From JBJTUH01 sp044346175 (GTDB lineage Bacteria > Cyanobacteriota > Vampirovibrionia > Vampirovibrionales > JAJTHC01): a stretch of 64,000 nucleotides of DNA. The stretch lies in assembly GCA_044346175.1 (NCBI GenBank), contig JBIIZQ010000005.1, positions 88,815-152,814 of the forward strand. The letters run 5' to 3'. The notes below the pieces were generated by a model, which searched no databases, was not told where the DNA came from, and saw only the letters and a program-made list of their open reading frames with translations. Every line of letters starts with the position of its first letter. Position 1 is the first letter of the stretch. A program made the position numbers and the translations under genes. Positions 48,101 to 63,100 of this stretch are shown piece by piece.

Positions 48101-51100
48101 TTTTTAAAAGATAAAAAAATATCAGATAAGCATTTTCAACCTTGGTTAGAAGTATTTACGCCTGTAAAAGAACTACTGTTGGCAACACTGCCAGCAAAAG
48201 ATGCCATTTGGCTTCATCGTGGGCTGATTGCTTATTATGAAAGTCAGCTATTACTACCTGAAGAGCATCGCTTTTATCCTCAAAACCCGATGGTGTTACG
48301 CCAGTGTTTGCAATTTCACGAGCATGAATGTGAACGTTACGTGTTGATTCATCAACGGCAAAAGCAAGAGTCTAACAAACAAGTATCCCCTATGCCACAC
48401 GAGGGTTCTCAAGCTAGGGTACAGCCTGAAGCTGAAGTTGCTTTATTACAGGCTAAAAAAGTGTCAGAAGTGGCACTACAAAGTATTGCTTATTTACCTA
48501 AGTTAAATCTGAATTCTGTGACCTCACAGGCTTCACTAGGGAAAGGGCGTGCAGGCTCTCTTCAAACTGAAGGGTCTCTTCATACTGATGCCATGGGGTT
48601 TGAAACCGTCTCTTCAAAAATGGGCAGTAGTGAAGCACTTGGCTTGATTGACACTCGGAGTCGGCGCCGTTTTGGAGAGCAATACCCTCGTGTCATGATT
48701 CAATGGTACCGTGACGCATTACCTACACTGGTTGAGCATATCCCCATGCTACTTGATGCCTTCAGTTTACCCGATGATATTTCATTGGAACGTTTTTGGC
48801 ATACCATTGCAAGTCAATCTACACGCATGGTAAGTATGCTCCTGAGTACCGAAGCAAAGCAAAGAGGTGAGCAGGCAACGCAGCACATGAGTAATGCGTT
48901 TGAAAATATCAATCCTCTTAATCATGTACGACGTTCTTTGGACGATGCGGCAACCTTGCTTAGTGAAAAGAAAATTATTGAAGCACGTACCCTTTTACTC
49001 TCTTTAATTGAGTCTATCCCCAGTTGGTTTTCTCATAATGAAGAAGATACGGTGAAACTGCTTAAACAATTGGCGTTTTATCAAAGACAATGTGCCGAAC
49101 ACCTCATTACCATTGAGGACCCTGAGGGCATTTTTACATTACTTGAAAGTGCCGTGCATGCCTACGAACTTACCTTAGCCTATCTTGAAGCTGGGCAAAC
49201 CGCCTTATTATTGGCACAGCTTTATCAACAGACCCAAGCATTTGCACAGTGCATGGCTTCATTAGAGCGTGCAGCGTCCATGATTCCTAAACTTCCTGTG
49301 GGGGCAACATTGGGTAATATTTACCTCATGTTAGGCGACCAACAAGCAGGGCAACAACAACTCCCCGAGGCTATTAACCAATATCAACAAGCCCTTGTAT
49401 GGGAGCGTGAGCAACTCCATCGAAACTTACTGAGTGAGTTTCAAATTATGTTCCGTATTGCAGAGTGTTTGGTGCATCTTAAACAGTGGCAACGTGCCGA
49501 GCAAGCCTTTGCAAACGCCTACCAACTGGCAAAACAACAACAGTTATTTGTTGGACAGTTTGCCATGTTGGTGCGCTTAGGAGATGTTCATCAAGCGTGG
49601 CATCCTGAAGCACCAGAGGCCAAGAAATGTTACCAAAAAGCCCTCATGATTGCTGAAAGACTGCCAGACCAAATTGAATCAAGCCAAATCACAATGCTAC
49701 GTGGGAAAATCGCAAGTTTACCCTAAAGGTAGCTGAAGGGGTGGCTTAAGTTCTGTAAGGTAGTTTGCCATATTACGCTGGATTTCAGCCAAGCTATCGG
49801 TGCCAAATTTTTCAAGTATCGCATTCGCTACAACATAGCTCGTCATGGCTTCCACAATCGAAGCACATGCGGGTACTGCTGTCACATCAGAACGCTCAAA
49901 GTGGGCTTGTTCTTCTTGAGTGGTCTCAAGATTTACACTTGTGAGGGCTTTTAACAACGTCGCAATAGGCTTCATGTTAGCACGTACAACCAGAGGAGCA
50001 CCGTTTGTAACTCCACCCTCTAACCCGCCCGCACGGTTGGTAGGCCGATAAATATGTGCCTCACTATTGAGACGAATTTCATCATGAAACTGGCTGCCTA
50101 GGGTTTCTGCGGCAATGGCACCTTCCCCAATAGCCACTGCTTTAATGGCTTGGATACTCATCACTGCTTGGGCAAGTTGTCCATCAAGTTTTCTGTCCCA
50201 TTGAGTGTAACTGCCTAACCCTGGTGGACAACCATACACCACTGCAACCACTTCCCCTCCGAGGGTATCACCCGCTTTACGGGTGGCATCAATGGTATCA
50301 CGGACGCTTTGTAGCATCGCTTCATCTTCGGTGAAGGCACGTAAATTATTGCTTTCGCACACTTGCGTGATATGCTCAGGTGTTGTGTGGAGCAGGTCAG
50401 GTTCAGGGAAGCGTGTACTCCCTAAAGCCGCAACATACCCAACCACTTGAATACCCAAAGCTTCCAGTAAGCAACGTGCAAGCCCACCTGCCGCAACACG
50501 TGCGGCGGTCTCTCTTGCACTGGCACGTTCCAGCACATCTCGGAGTTCTTCATGACCATATTTGTAATACCCTGCCAAGTCCGCATGCCCTGGACGTGGA
50601 CGAATGAAACGTTTGCTTTGGGCGTTCTCTGCGTTGGGGTCTCCCTGTGGGTCCATCACAGGTATCCAATTTTTGTAGTCTCTGTTTTCAATAAACATGG
50701 CAATGGGGGCACCCGTAGAACGCATCTGCCGCACACCACCCAAGAAGGACACCGTATCGGTTTCAATCATCATACGCCCACCACGACCATATCCGCCCTG
50801 ACGACGTTTAAGCTGATGGTTAATCACAGCGGCATCAACAGGTACCCCCGCTGGGAAACCATCCACCATAATGGTTAAGCCTGGTCCGTGAGACTCACCT
50901 GCTGTAAGAAAACGCATCATCATGGTGTGGGGGTCTTTCTAGCCTAGTGTGATGAATGAGGTTAAGAAGCAAAAAGCCTCTAGTAAAACTCAAAAAAGAT
51001 AAAGCTATCTTTTAGGATGCTAGAGGCTTTAAACCAAGAATTAAAGACAGACTCAAGAAGCAAAGGGGCTTCCAGTGTCATTAAACCGCTTTACGTACTT

Positions 51101-54100
51101 TACCCGCTTTAATGCAACGGGTACAAACAAGCTTGGACTCCACAGCACCGTTAGGAAGAATCACACGGATTTTCTGGAGGTTAGGCTGTTGGAAGTAACG
51201 ATGGTGCTTGTTGGAGAAGCTGACTTTGTTGGACTTATTGCGACGACGACCGCAGATTTCACATTGACGAGCCATAATGCTTATGATTCCTAATCTGGAT
51301 GACTTAAACAAAAAACTGCCCTGCAATGAGTGAGTATAGTAAAGCAAGTGGTATGGGTGTACACACGCAACCCCACTCAAAAGGATATGTTTTATTTAAT
51401 CACCAACACGTAAGCCATGCAAGTATTGCTACTCGTAAGTTTGGTAGCCTTTGGCAGCACCTAAGTTTCGATTGAACCAGCCCTTGGCACCTGAGATTTG
51501 AATCACATGGTTATTCATGGCATCTACGATAAACTCGCGTCCTTGCGGGGTACGTACTACGTCCCAAGCGTGTCCCCCTTGGGTATCACCTGCACTGTAA
51601 TGACCTCTTACCATAGCTGTTTGCCATGAGGGTGTTTGTGAGGGTGGCTGAACCCTATCCATAAAACCTTTAACAATAGGGGTATAATGACGACAAACGG
51701 CGGCGTTTCCGTCAATAATTTCCCCTAAGAGATATTCTCTACCCGCTTGAAGATTATCAGAATTTTGAACTCTTATCTCACTTGTGGCACCGTTCGCAAC
51801 ATCGTGGTGGATATGTTGGGTAAGGTTTCTTAGTCTTTGATATTCTGAGGTCTGTGAGGTTTGTTGCCATACGTTTGCCCATTGTTGGTATAATCCGTTC
51901 AAACGACTATCTTGAGAGGGTGCAAAGCGTACCACTTCTCGGCGACCAGCGTTGAGTGAGCTCAAAGGATTATTTCTACCACCATCACGAAACCCCTCTT
52001 CGAGCCTTTCATGAAAGCCGATATGGTGTTGTTGGACGTAACGCCTTCCTTGTTCCAAACCTGCTCGTTCAGGGTGATTTTGAGGAATGATTTGGGTGTA
52101 CCTTGAAGGCGGCGGCGGGGCGGCATGGTTGGGCAACATCCCCAAACTTGCAAGGTCAAGATTAACTTGATGACGAGGGTTTGCTCTTACAAAAGCGGGA
52201 TTATTGTCACCATACCATAGCCTTCTTAACACAGAACCACTGGCACGGGTGTACCATTGGCGAGGCTGTTGGGGGTCTTGTGTGGGGACAGCATGGGCAA
52301 GCACTTTCAGTTGGGGGGACTGCTGCCCTTTGGCTTGTATGACTTCTGCCAAGGCGATAGGCGCACCACTTGCACTTGTATACTCTCGGAACGTCTTACC
52401 ACGGTCAACCAATTCTCTACCCACATGGATGGCAGCCTGTTGCCCTTGAGGTTGCTGACGGCTGAAGCGTTGTGTGACTTGACGGAGTACCTGTTGCTCG
52501 GCTTGTGTCGCCATACGATTCACCTGCACGCCTTGATTCGTGACATCCTGAAACCTTTGTGCGATACGATTCGGTGCCATACGAGTATTGTAGAGGTGTT
52601 TACCAAGTTGGTAAACACCTACGGCAACCCCTGTTGTGAGGAGTCCTTTTGGGGTGGTGAGGGCTTTGGTGAGCAGACGTGCTATCATGGCGTGTGCCTT
52701 ATCCGATGTGGCATGTAAAATGGGGGTGGTTCAATGTAAGACGTATCATATAGGGTGTGGTCAGATTACTTATTTTAAAATAATAAAAACAAATAATAAG
52801 CCAACTTGCCTCAGTCAACCCATAACCCCCATACAAGGTGACTGTTTTGGGACGGCACTTAGATGTTGGGAGGCTTGGTTGCCTGATGCTGGAAGAGTTT
52901 TTCGAGTAAAAGCTCTTCCTTGGCTTCTTGTGCGTCCCATATGTGTAGGTTCTGATGTAGGTTCTGGGGCCCGACATAGGTCGAGGGGTCTTTGGGGAGC
53001 GTGTTATCCAATGCCTCAAGCATCGTGTCGAACGCTTCAGGGGAAGGGAAGTGTTGCAGATAGCCTTGAATTCTTTCAAAATGAGCCTGAAACCAAGCTC
53101 CTGAAAGCGTGATAGGATGACGAGACGCATCAAACAAAGGCATAGGTTTTTCCCTTTACTTTAAGAGTGTTTTTACTGCACGCAGTAAAAACTTTACCAT
53201 ACTCGACCATCACGAGACGTTGTCAAAGTAGTCACTTAAAGTATACCATTTTTACACAAGTACGTATCATTTATTAAGAAATAATAAGGATATTCTTAAA
53301 ATAACACGCTTTTAGTGCGTATGCGGTCTTCATTCCCTATTGGCTAGGGTTTGGGGGTGATGACCTGTACAATCGGTAAAATGGTAATGGCAGGGGAGGT
53401 TTCGCAACGTAAGGCTTGGTTGTAATAGGCTGTGGTTAACTTGCCAGCACCTTGGACACGAAGACTTACGGTATCCTTAACGCCTGACTTCAAACGTTGC
53501 GATAAACGGTGCCTTTTAAGCACAACAGGCTTGCCGTACAAGGTTTTGGGTTGATTGAATACATCCTTTTTACGTGTGGAAAAAGACCCTTTTGAGTCTA
53601 AGTCTAATTCTGCAATGGAGTGATATTGTAATAATGTTATCAGTTCCACCTGATGCTCAGGTGCTAAATACCATTCAAGCTTTCCAGCGGGTAGGAGCGT
53701 AAAGGCAAGGTTTGTTGGTGCAAGAAAGGTTAACTGGCTGGTGTCGCTCGGTAGCCATTGTACTGCTGTAAGCTCAAGGAGGGAACTTAGCGTCATGAAC
53801 TCCGTATGCTGCTCAAGACACGTTTTAAGCTGGGTTCTCACATCCTCGGCACTCATGGCAAGAGGCGTTTCAGGCTTTAGTGCTTCTGAAGTGACAGGGT
53901 TTTGAGGGGCTTGCGATGACACAGAGGGTACTGAAGACTCACTTGATTGAGGCTTGAGGGGTTTCAGTGTAGAGAACCAAGAGGTCTTGGCACGAGGGGC
54001 AACGGGTATGGCATCCATACTGGGGGAAGCTAAAGGCTGAGATTCAAACACCGACGATGGTTCTGCTGCATTCACGAGTGGGTGAACGCTACAACAGACC

Positions 54101-57100
54101 CAAGCCATCAGTATCACACCATATAATACCAACGTCCGAAAGGACACACCACTCATAGGACTATCAAGAAAAAGCCGAGCCATAGCGCAAAATACTATTG
54201 TTTTAGAAGATAACTAAACACGCACTGTCACACGTTCTGTCACAGGGGATACCACTGACGACACCGCCACCTTGACGGATGCCCCTTCATCATACACCGA
54301 GAGGTACCCTTAAGACTATCACCTAACCTTCTGGATTCTGCAACTTCGTGTGGCATGACGTAATAACGATGTAACGGTTCAACACTACGCCTTAGTCTCA
54401 CCTGTCACCCTGCTCTTAACCTTATGAGCGTGCTTTGGCCTGAATAAAATCAGGGCGTTGCAAGCCAGGACGGTAAAAAAGATTATAGGTGTCAAAGGGG
54501 ATAATATTTAAGGTCTCAGGATGCACAATATGGATGCAGGAACGCTTTACACTCCGAATGTCCATGGTGGCTACGTCCATAAAGTCGATAATGAGTATCC
54601 TAAACACATGCTCATAGCCAATGGCTTCGGGTAGCTCAAACTCAGGTAAACAACACAGGAGAGAACCCACACTCCCCTCTGTACTTTCTGGAGAGTGGTT
54701 AAGTGCAAAGGCTTCAAAAAGTTTGGTTTTCATCTCATGCCGAATCGTATTTACTTGCCCTTGGTTTACAAGCAGCGTTGTAGGGTCGATAAATGCAGAA
54801 AGAGGGGTGATAGTACCGTGCAGTTTTAATCCATACCCCATGGCAATGCCATCAGGATGACACGGTACAGGAATGATGTCTTTTTCGGTGAAAGTAGGAT
54901 ACTGTGCCAAAATATGGGTGCGTACTTCAGTAAGCGTCAGCCTGTCAGTTTTGGCGTTATAATCTTCAACACGCCCTGCATCTTGCACGGGCTGAAAGGT
55001 CACCCCTCTTACACAAGGTTGACTTTGTGCATAACGCACAATATCGCCTAGTTCTTGGTCATTTAAGCCACGGCGTACCACACAAACCAGTGTGGTAGGA
55101 ATCCCGTAAGCGTTTAAATGTTCAAGGGCTTTTTGGCGAATATGCGTTAAGTCCTCTCCTCTTAATACTTGTTGTGTAGGGGCTGTGAGGCTATCAAATT
55201 GAAGGTAGACCTCAAAGCCTGGGGTGTATTGTGCTAAACGAGCCACAAAGTCGGGGTCTTTGGCGAGTCTTACGCCATTGGTGTTCACCATTAAGTGCTT
55301 AATAGGACGGCGCTTTGCGGCATCCAGCACTTCAAAAAACTGGGGATGAATCGTTGGCTCACCTCCTGAAATTTGAACCACATCTGGTTCATGTTCGTTA
55401 CGTACAATGGCATCGAGCATGGCTTCAATCTGAGCTAAACTGCGATGGTTCCCCGCCGTGGGGGAAGAACCCGCAAAACACGTTGGACACGTGAGGTTAC
55501 AACGGTCAGTGATTTCAAGGAGGGTCACGCAGGAATGTTGTTCATGGTCAGGACACAAGCCACAGTCGTACGGGCATCCGTGTTCAATGGCGGTATTCCA
55601 AGTATGGGGCATTTGCCCAGGTTTTAAAAACTGGCGTGTTTGTTTCCAGTATTCATAGTCAGTAGCCACAAGGACTTTTTCTGCGCCATGCTCAAGACAT
55701 TGTTTGACCATGTACACCGACCCGTTTTGTAGAATCAGTTTGGCATCGACAACTTTCAAGCAAGTACTGCACAACCCACGGGTAAGCTCCAAAAAGGTAT
55801 AAGGACGCATGGGGGCTGTATGACAACTGGATGTTTTCAAGGGTTGTGCCTCGACGATGTTTTTTGAGTTCTCTGAAGTATGAGTCATGATTTGTCATCG
55901 TCCCTTTTAAACCAAGCAGGATACCACTTTTTATCCCCACGGCTACCCTATGCAAGTGTGAGGTGATACACCCTTACAGTGTAAATAAAGCGTGTGTAAA
56001 ATAAAAGTGGTTGCTCAAGTTGAGAGTGTGTATTGTGAATGATTAAAAGTACAGTGGATGCCGACCTGTGTTCGATGGGGATGCGATAGATTTTTCACGT
56101 CGATGAAAATCGGTAGCCATCTCTCTGCTATAGCGTAAGCTCTCTGGAAGCTCTCTGGATTCCGCAACTTCGTGCGGAATGACGTAATAATGTTACGGCT
56201 CAATACCAAGCCTCACCCGTCAAGGAGGTTTTTGAAAGCACTCGTAGGGTGAGATGAGGCTTCTTTGGGGGCTTGAGGTAATACGGTACGGGCAGTATGG
56301 ATAGAGGAGGTCGATACCTCGCTTACTGGAGGCGGGTTGTCTGAGATAACCTCTGCGGATGCCCTATATGAGGATTCATAGGCTTCATCAGTAGCTACAG
56401 CGATATTTGTCTCACGATGTTTGCTTGGCCGTAAGAGGTCAAGCACGCTATGTTCAAGCTCGCTGGATGCTTTAAAGGCACGTGTAGGCTCTACATGAAA
56501 TTGATAGTCCATGTACATCCAAAAATTGAGTGTAAGTGTCGGTAAACATAGCAAAGTATGGAGCCACCATGAGCGTTCCTTGGTTTGAGGTGTGTAGGCT
56601 GATAACGTATGTGTGGGTAAATGACACTGTTGCCAAATGGGTATCATACGTTCAAGCCATTCTTGTTTCACGGCTTCAAGGCGAGGGAGGTCTTTCATCA
56701 TGCTATGGCACGCTAAGGCTGTCCCTACCCAGTAGGCAATGTTGGCAAAGACACCTAAGAGTTTTAAAAACACCTGTACCAGTATCATCATCCCTTTGGG
56801 TTGCATCATCTGTTTAAGGGTTTCGGAGTTAATATGTGCAAGGTCTGCGGCACTATGTACCTGTGAAAGCACCTGCCACACGCCCCCTGAAACCAAACAC
56901 ACAATTTGTATTACGCCTAAAGCAATGGCGGCAACAGTGGCTGGAATGACAATTTTTTGGATAAAATTAGGTTTCGCTTTGAGTGCAAGACGTACTTCCT
57001 GACTACTCTCAAGCCAAGTTAATAAAGCCTGTGCTTGGTTGATAGCTGAGTGATGACCCAGCTGTTGGGCAAGTTCTTGGGTGCGTCGAGTAGCAAGATA

Positions 57101-60100
57101 TAAAAACTGCTCTGAACGCTCTACGTGACGATTCCGCCAACGCAGACGGCGTAGGTCGGTGTAGTACTTGAAAATCCATAAAGTGACGACACATAACAGA
57201 TGATACACGACAAAATGAACGGGTTTCCATAGGGTTTCTCGTGTGCCGAGTGCCACATTCTCAGATAACTGATGCCAAAGCGCTTCTCGCCTATCTAATA
57301 GGACAGCCTGCTCCTGAGCCTCACCCTTCTTGCCGTATAAAGTAGGGTGTAGATTTTCGCTTGGGTGTCCTGTAGACGTACCAGAAGAAAGAAAATCTTG
57401 ACTAAACATCATGCACTGTCCACTTTCTGTCACATCTACTCGGAAGTACTCCCACGCTATGTATGAGGGAAATCCCTGATGAGTTCGACGATACTCTTTC
57501 AATCTGAAATACCTAGAAGCTTATCCCCATTGTGTGGAGGAGTTTTTTAGTGTGGGATGAAAGCCTCATAAACCTTAAAAAAGGCATCCGCAACCTCTTG
57601 AAGGTCTTTGTTTGTCATGGCAGGACGTATCAGGTCATGACAAAAAAGAGTATCAGTGTGTAATTGTTCTGTGGTGGGACAAAGCCCTTTGGGATACACA
57701 ACCTGTGAGTTGAACGTTGTCCATGGGTGTCCTTTACGTCCAAACGCTATCCGATGCTGGTACAGTGGTTCCCAATAAAGAGGGCGTACATATCCCACTG
57801 AAAATCGACCAAGACATAATTTTTCTTGAGGTGTTAGCGTTTTACCTTGCCAGCTTTCAGGGAAAAGCTCAGCCTGCACGGCTTGCAAAAATTCGTTACG
57901 GTGTAGGATTTTACCGTGTTGGGTAAAAGCGTCGGCACGGTAGCGTAGGGGGTGTAGATAGTACGCATGGGTACAGTCTTGACGTACGGGGGAAAGTTCA
58001 AGACAGGGAAGGTCTTTCAGAAGGTTTTCTAAAACTGCGACTTTGTCTTGTCTGGCTCGAAGCAAGGGGTTGAGTTTTTCAAGCTGACATTGACCAATAG
58101 CTGCCTCTAACTCGGTCATGCGGTAGTTTTGTCCGACCATATTTACCAATTGTTCAGGCAATGCGTTAGGATAGCGTGTGCCTACCACAGCCTCAGCATG
58201 GTTACGAATCAAACGTAAGCGTTCTGCAAGTTCAGGAGACTGTGTGACCGCAACGCCGCCCTCTCCCGTATGGATATGCTTATGGTAGTTCAAAGAAAAA
58301 ACCCCAATATCACCTAACGTCCCTGCATACGCACCTTGATAGCGTGCACCAGGGGCTTGGGCAGTATCTTCAATGACCCACAAACCATGCTTTTGAGCTA
58401 AGGTTTTTAGCGCTTGATGGTCATGGGGTTGCCCAAAAATATCCACCACAATCATGCCACGGGTACGAGGTGTAATACATGCCTCAATCGCAGCAACCGA
58501 AAGACAAAAATGCTCAGGCTCAACATCAGCAAATACAGGAATCCCACTGTACCAAAGTACAACACTGGCCGAGGCACACATGCTGTAAGGAGATACAATC
58601 ACTTCCTCCCCTGGCTCTAATCCTAAAGCTCCCACAGCAGCAAGTAAGGCACTCGTGGCACTGTTCATGGTCACGGCATGAGACGTTTGAAAGTACCTCT
58701 CCCAAGCACGTTCCAATGCTTGTACTTCCTGTCCGCCGTAAAAATCAGGATGGTCGGCTCCCAAAAATTGTGAAAGAATTCCTCTCTTTAGCACACGCTC
58801 TAGGGCTTCCTGTTCTTCATGGCCAAGGGTTTGGTAAGCGGGGAAAGGGACATGACGAATAGGCTTACCGCCATGAAGTGCCAGAGTCGTGGGTGTGTGT
58901 GGTTGCGGATGACGCACCTGAAAAGTCATGATGAAGCTCCTTTGCGGTACTTGCTCAATACTTTCTGATACACCCACTGGGCTTCCTCTAATTGAAAGCC
59001 GTATACCAAGAGGCCGTAAATCCCCAAACCAACGAGCCATGTAAGGCACAACCAACCCCAACCTTGAAGACTCAAAGCACCATGGAGGGACACACCTGTG
59101 AGGGATGTAAACGGACCACTATGTACCAGTGCCATCCACAAAGCCATGCCTATAAAAGCTGGTAGAAGCTGAAGAAAGGGTTTACCTAGTAAACCACGTA
59201 GCGACCAATCAGGTATATGATATTTTTGAATGACAACACTTAATAAGGTCATATTTAAAAGGGTAATCCCACTTGTGGCAAGGGCAATACCCCCTACACC
59301 TAACCCTAAACCAGGCCACCCTAAAAAAGTCGATTGACTCAACCAGCCGTTTAAAAGCCACTTCATGCCAATCGCCACTAACCCAATCATTAAAGGGGTT
59401 TTGGCATTCTGAAAGGCATAGCATACCCTCACAAAGGTATCCCGTGCAAAATACGGTAGCATTTGTGCCGCTTGAAATACCAAGGCGGTTGTGACCAGTG
59501 CCGTATCGTGGGTGTCAAAGGCGCCTCGTTCAAATATGAGTCTGATAAGTGCTTCACCATCAAACCATGCGATAATCAAAATAGGTATACACACTACCCA
59601 CAAACCCACTACCCCCTGTCGTACCAGTTTTTTAATGTGAGGGAAGGCTTCTTCACTGGCGGCTTGGGCAAGTTGAGGGAACAAAGGCACTAACAATGCC
59701 GTTTGTAGTACGCCAATGGGAAGTTGCATTAAACGGTTGGCTAAGGTCAACGCTGCCCAGTTTCCTGAGGGTAATGCAGTGGCAAACGTAATGTCTACAT
59801 AGGTAATGAGTTGCCCAATCGTGGTGCCGACCATGGCGGGTAAAAGCAACCCCCATAGTACCCCGAAGGTTCCTTGAGGATGCCACCACTGTTTTTGATG
59901 CTCAGGAGGCAATGTGAAGCGGAAGGGGAGTTTATCTTTAAAGGCATCGGGTAACTGTACGAGTAACTGTAACGTGGCACCTAGGGTTGTGGTCCAAGCT
60001 AAAATGTTGCCTTGAGGGTCAATAGGAAAAAAATACAGACTCGCAATCAGCGTTAAATTCACAAGTGCAGGTGCGAACGAGGGCCAAAAAAAGCGTTGGT

Positions 60101-63100
60101 GTAGATTACCCCAAGCATACAAAATACCTATCATCCCCCCCAGCCATAAAATAGGAGCCATCACTTGTAGATGGTAGGCGGCTATGGGGACTAATGCAGG
60201 CTTTGCGATAACCCATCGCACGAGCGATTCAGCACTTAAAAATACACCAATGCTTAACGCTAAAAACACCCAATGGGTCAGGGTTAAAAATGTCCCAATA
60301 CGGCTTCTGGCTTCTGTTTCGCCAATCTCATTACGCCATCGTTGATAGAGAGAAACCGTCGCCGTATGAAAAGGTCCTCCAAGACCCCCTAATAAAATAA
60401 GGGCAAAGGAAGGCAGTTGAAATGCGGCAAAATAGGCATCGGTTGCATCCCCAGCACCATAAAAGTGCATGATTTGCCAATCTCTGAAGGCACCTGTCAG
60501 TTTACTGAGTAAGGTAATGCCTGCAATGAGTCCAGCTGTTTTTAAAAGGGTGGTTTTGGTAGCGGGTCTATTCGACACATTTGCCCGAGAAGCTTCAGGG
60601 TGTGTTTCAGGCGTGATGTGGTCAGTGGATGTTGGTAAAGGAGAGGCATTCATAGTGTTTTACAGTGTAACACAGTTTTTATTACTCAAAAAACATCCTT
60701 TAGTTCCAAAGCTTCTACCTACCAGATTTTTCATGTCATTCTCCTACATGACTTACCCAATCGGTAAAACAAGCTGTTGTCCACGTAGTGTACGAGGATA
60801 AGTAGCTCGATAATACTCCCGTGTTTGAAGTGCTTTCTGACTGGCACGCATGTTGTGGTGTTGTTGCTTTTGTTCGGGGAGAGACTGCCCGAGCAAACAT
60901 TGAATGTCTGGCTTCTTTAATAAAGCAGTGATAAGGGCTTCAATGACAGGTACTGCCACACTATTACCAAACTGCTTATAGGCTTGGGTGTCTGAAACGG
61001 GAATTACAAAATGGTCAGGAAATCCTTGTAGCCTTGCGGCTTCCCGTGGGGTGATTTTTCTAGGGTTCTTTCCATCGGCTTGTGCAATTAAAATCTCGCT
61101 ACCGTCTTTGTAGTATCTTGCAGAGAGCGTACTGGTATACTCCGAATGTGCTTCAAACAAGCTGTATCCAAAGCCGTATCCTTTTGCTTGATGAGCTTGT
61201 TTACGGCGCTGATGTCCTTGCCATAAAGCATCTGATAAAGTATAGCGTGTTGTATCTTCTAGGGATTCAAGCATATCACCAACGCATACAGGAGGGCATG
61301 GTGGCTCAGGAAACCTAAAAGATTGCAATGCTTCAGGTAAGGAGGTGTGTATCCCCACCAAATAGATACGTTCACGGTTTTGAGGCACTCCAAAATGCTT
61401 GGCATTCAGCACCTGTGTATAAACGGTATACCCTAGTGCCTCAAGATGGTCTAACATGACCTGTAATGTACGTCCTTTATCATGTCCTTTTAGTTGCTTG
61501 ACATTTTCAAGCAAAAAATAGCTAGGACGATGGGCTTCAAGGATACGCTCAATTTCAAAAAACATGGTACCTCGGGTATCTTGAAATCCTTTTTTCAAGC
61601 CTGCTTGCGAAAAAGGCTGACAAGGAAAGCCTGCTAAGAGCAAGTTGTGTGGTGCAATAGCTTCCGTTTTTAGGGTACAGATATCATCATGAAACGTGTG
61701 TCCCATTGCCAAAGTATCAGTAAAGTTCGCCTGATAAGTGGTTCTGGCATGTTTATCAATTTCGCAGGTTAACACACACTGTGTCTCAAGCGTATCTTCT
61801 AGGCGAGCAATCGCACGTTCCACCCCAAGACGAATACCCCCTATCCCTGCAAAAAGGTCAATAAAGCGTAACTGATGATTAAAATACTCGGTAGGAGACC
61901 GCCCAGACGATACCATAAGATAGGACTCTTGTTAATTAAAGTGCTGTAACTGTATAGGAATGGTTTTATTTAAAAATTCTTCATAAGATTTAACATTGCC
62001 ACAGTCCTTAAACTGCCGTGCAACACCATCAGGCACAACAAGTGTCATATTTTGACTCCCCATTTTTTGAAGATTTGTCCTTGTGAGCTTATCATCAAGT
62101 GTTAACAAATAAACACTAGGGATTTTAGTCCGAACCATTTCTTCAGCAACCTCTTGCCACCGCTCTCTTAAAGAAGTTTCCAGCGTAACAAGTCTTCAGC
62201 TTTCAATAATCTTTCTACGGCTTGAGTCATAAAGCTTTCAGGTGAACCTATGTGTGCTTTTCTTAAACGTTTGATATGTTTTTCCCAAAGCTCTTTGTCT
62301 TCTTGCGAAAGCTCTGTCATAAGTTTTAAATCAGTAGAGGTCATAGACATTCAAATCGCAATAATTTAAGAGGGCATACTCATTAACATTAAATCATAAT
62401 TTTATTATCATAATACCATAAGGGTATTTGAATAGGGTTTGTTTGAGAGAATGAAAACGCACGGGACGGTTATAAACCGTCCCGTGCTTAGTATGTTGTA
62501 TTTAGATAGATACTGTTATTTTTTCAAGAAGCCCCCTGTAGGAAGTAGATTCGGTGTGGCCGTGGGGACTAAAGGATGTAAACCCTTGCGAGACCCCTTA
62601 AACCCTAAGCCATACGTCATACTAGTAGGGGTTTTGGCAATCCCTTTTTTGGTCACCACGGGTACGGAAGGATGCTCTAAAGCATGGTCTTTATCTACTT
62701 TGGAGACAGTCACCGTTGCCTGTTGTGCTTTAATGACTTGTGATTTGGTACTCCCTAAGGCCAAGGCATTCAAGGTTGTATTGCCTGATGCCGTCGCACG
62801 ACCCGTCCGTAAAACAGGAGCGGGAGCATGTCCTAGGGTAATGTCGGTACTGGGCGTAATAATGTGAGGGGTAATAATCAAGACGAGTTCTGAGCGTGTT
62901 TTACTTTTCACACTTGAACGTGCCAAGGCACCAAGAATGGGGAGGTCGCCCAAGCCAGGGATTTTACTGACCGACTGACTATCGCTTTCTTGGATAAACC
63001 CACCCAACACAAAGCTTTGTCCCTCACGCATGGTCACTTGTTCCGTATTTGCTGTACGTGTTGAAAGCAATGAGCGTGAAGAGGTTGTGTAGGGGTCATA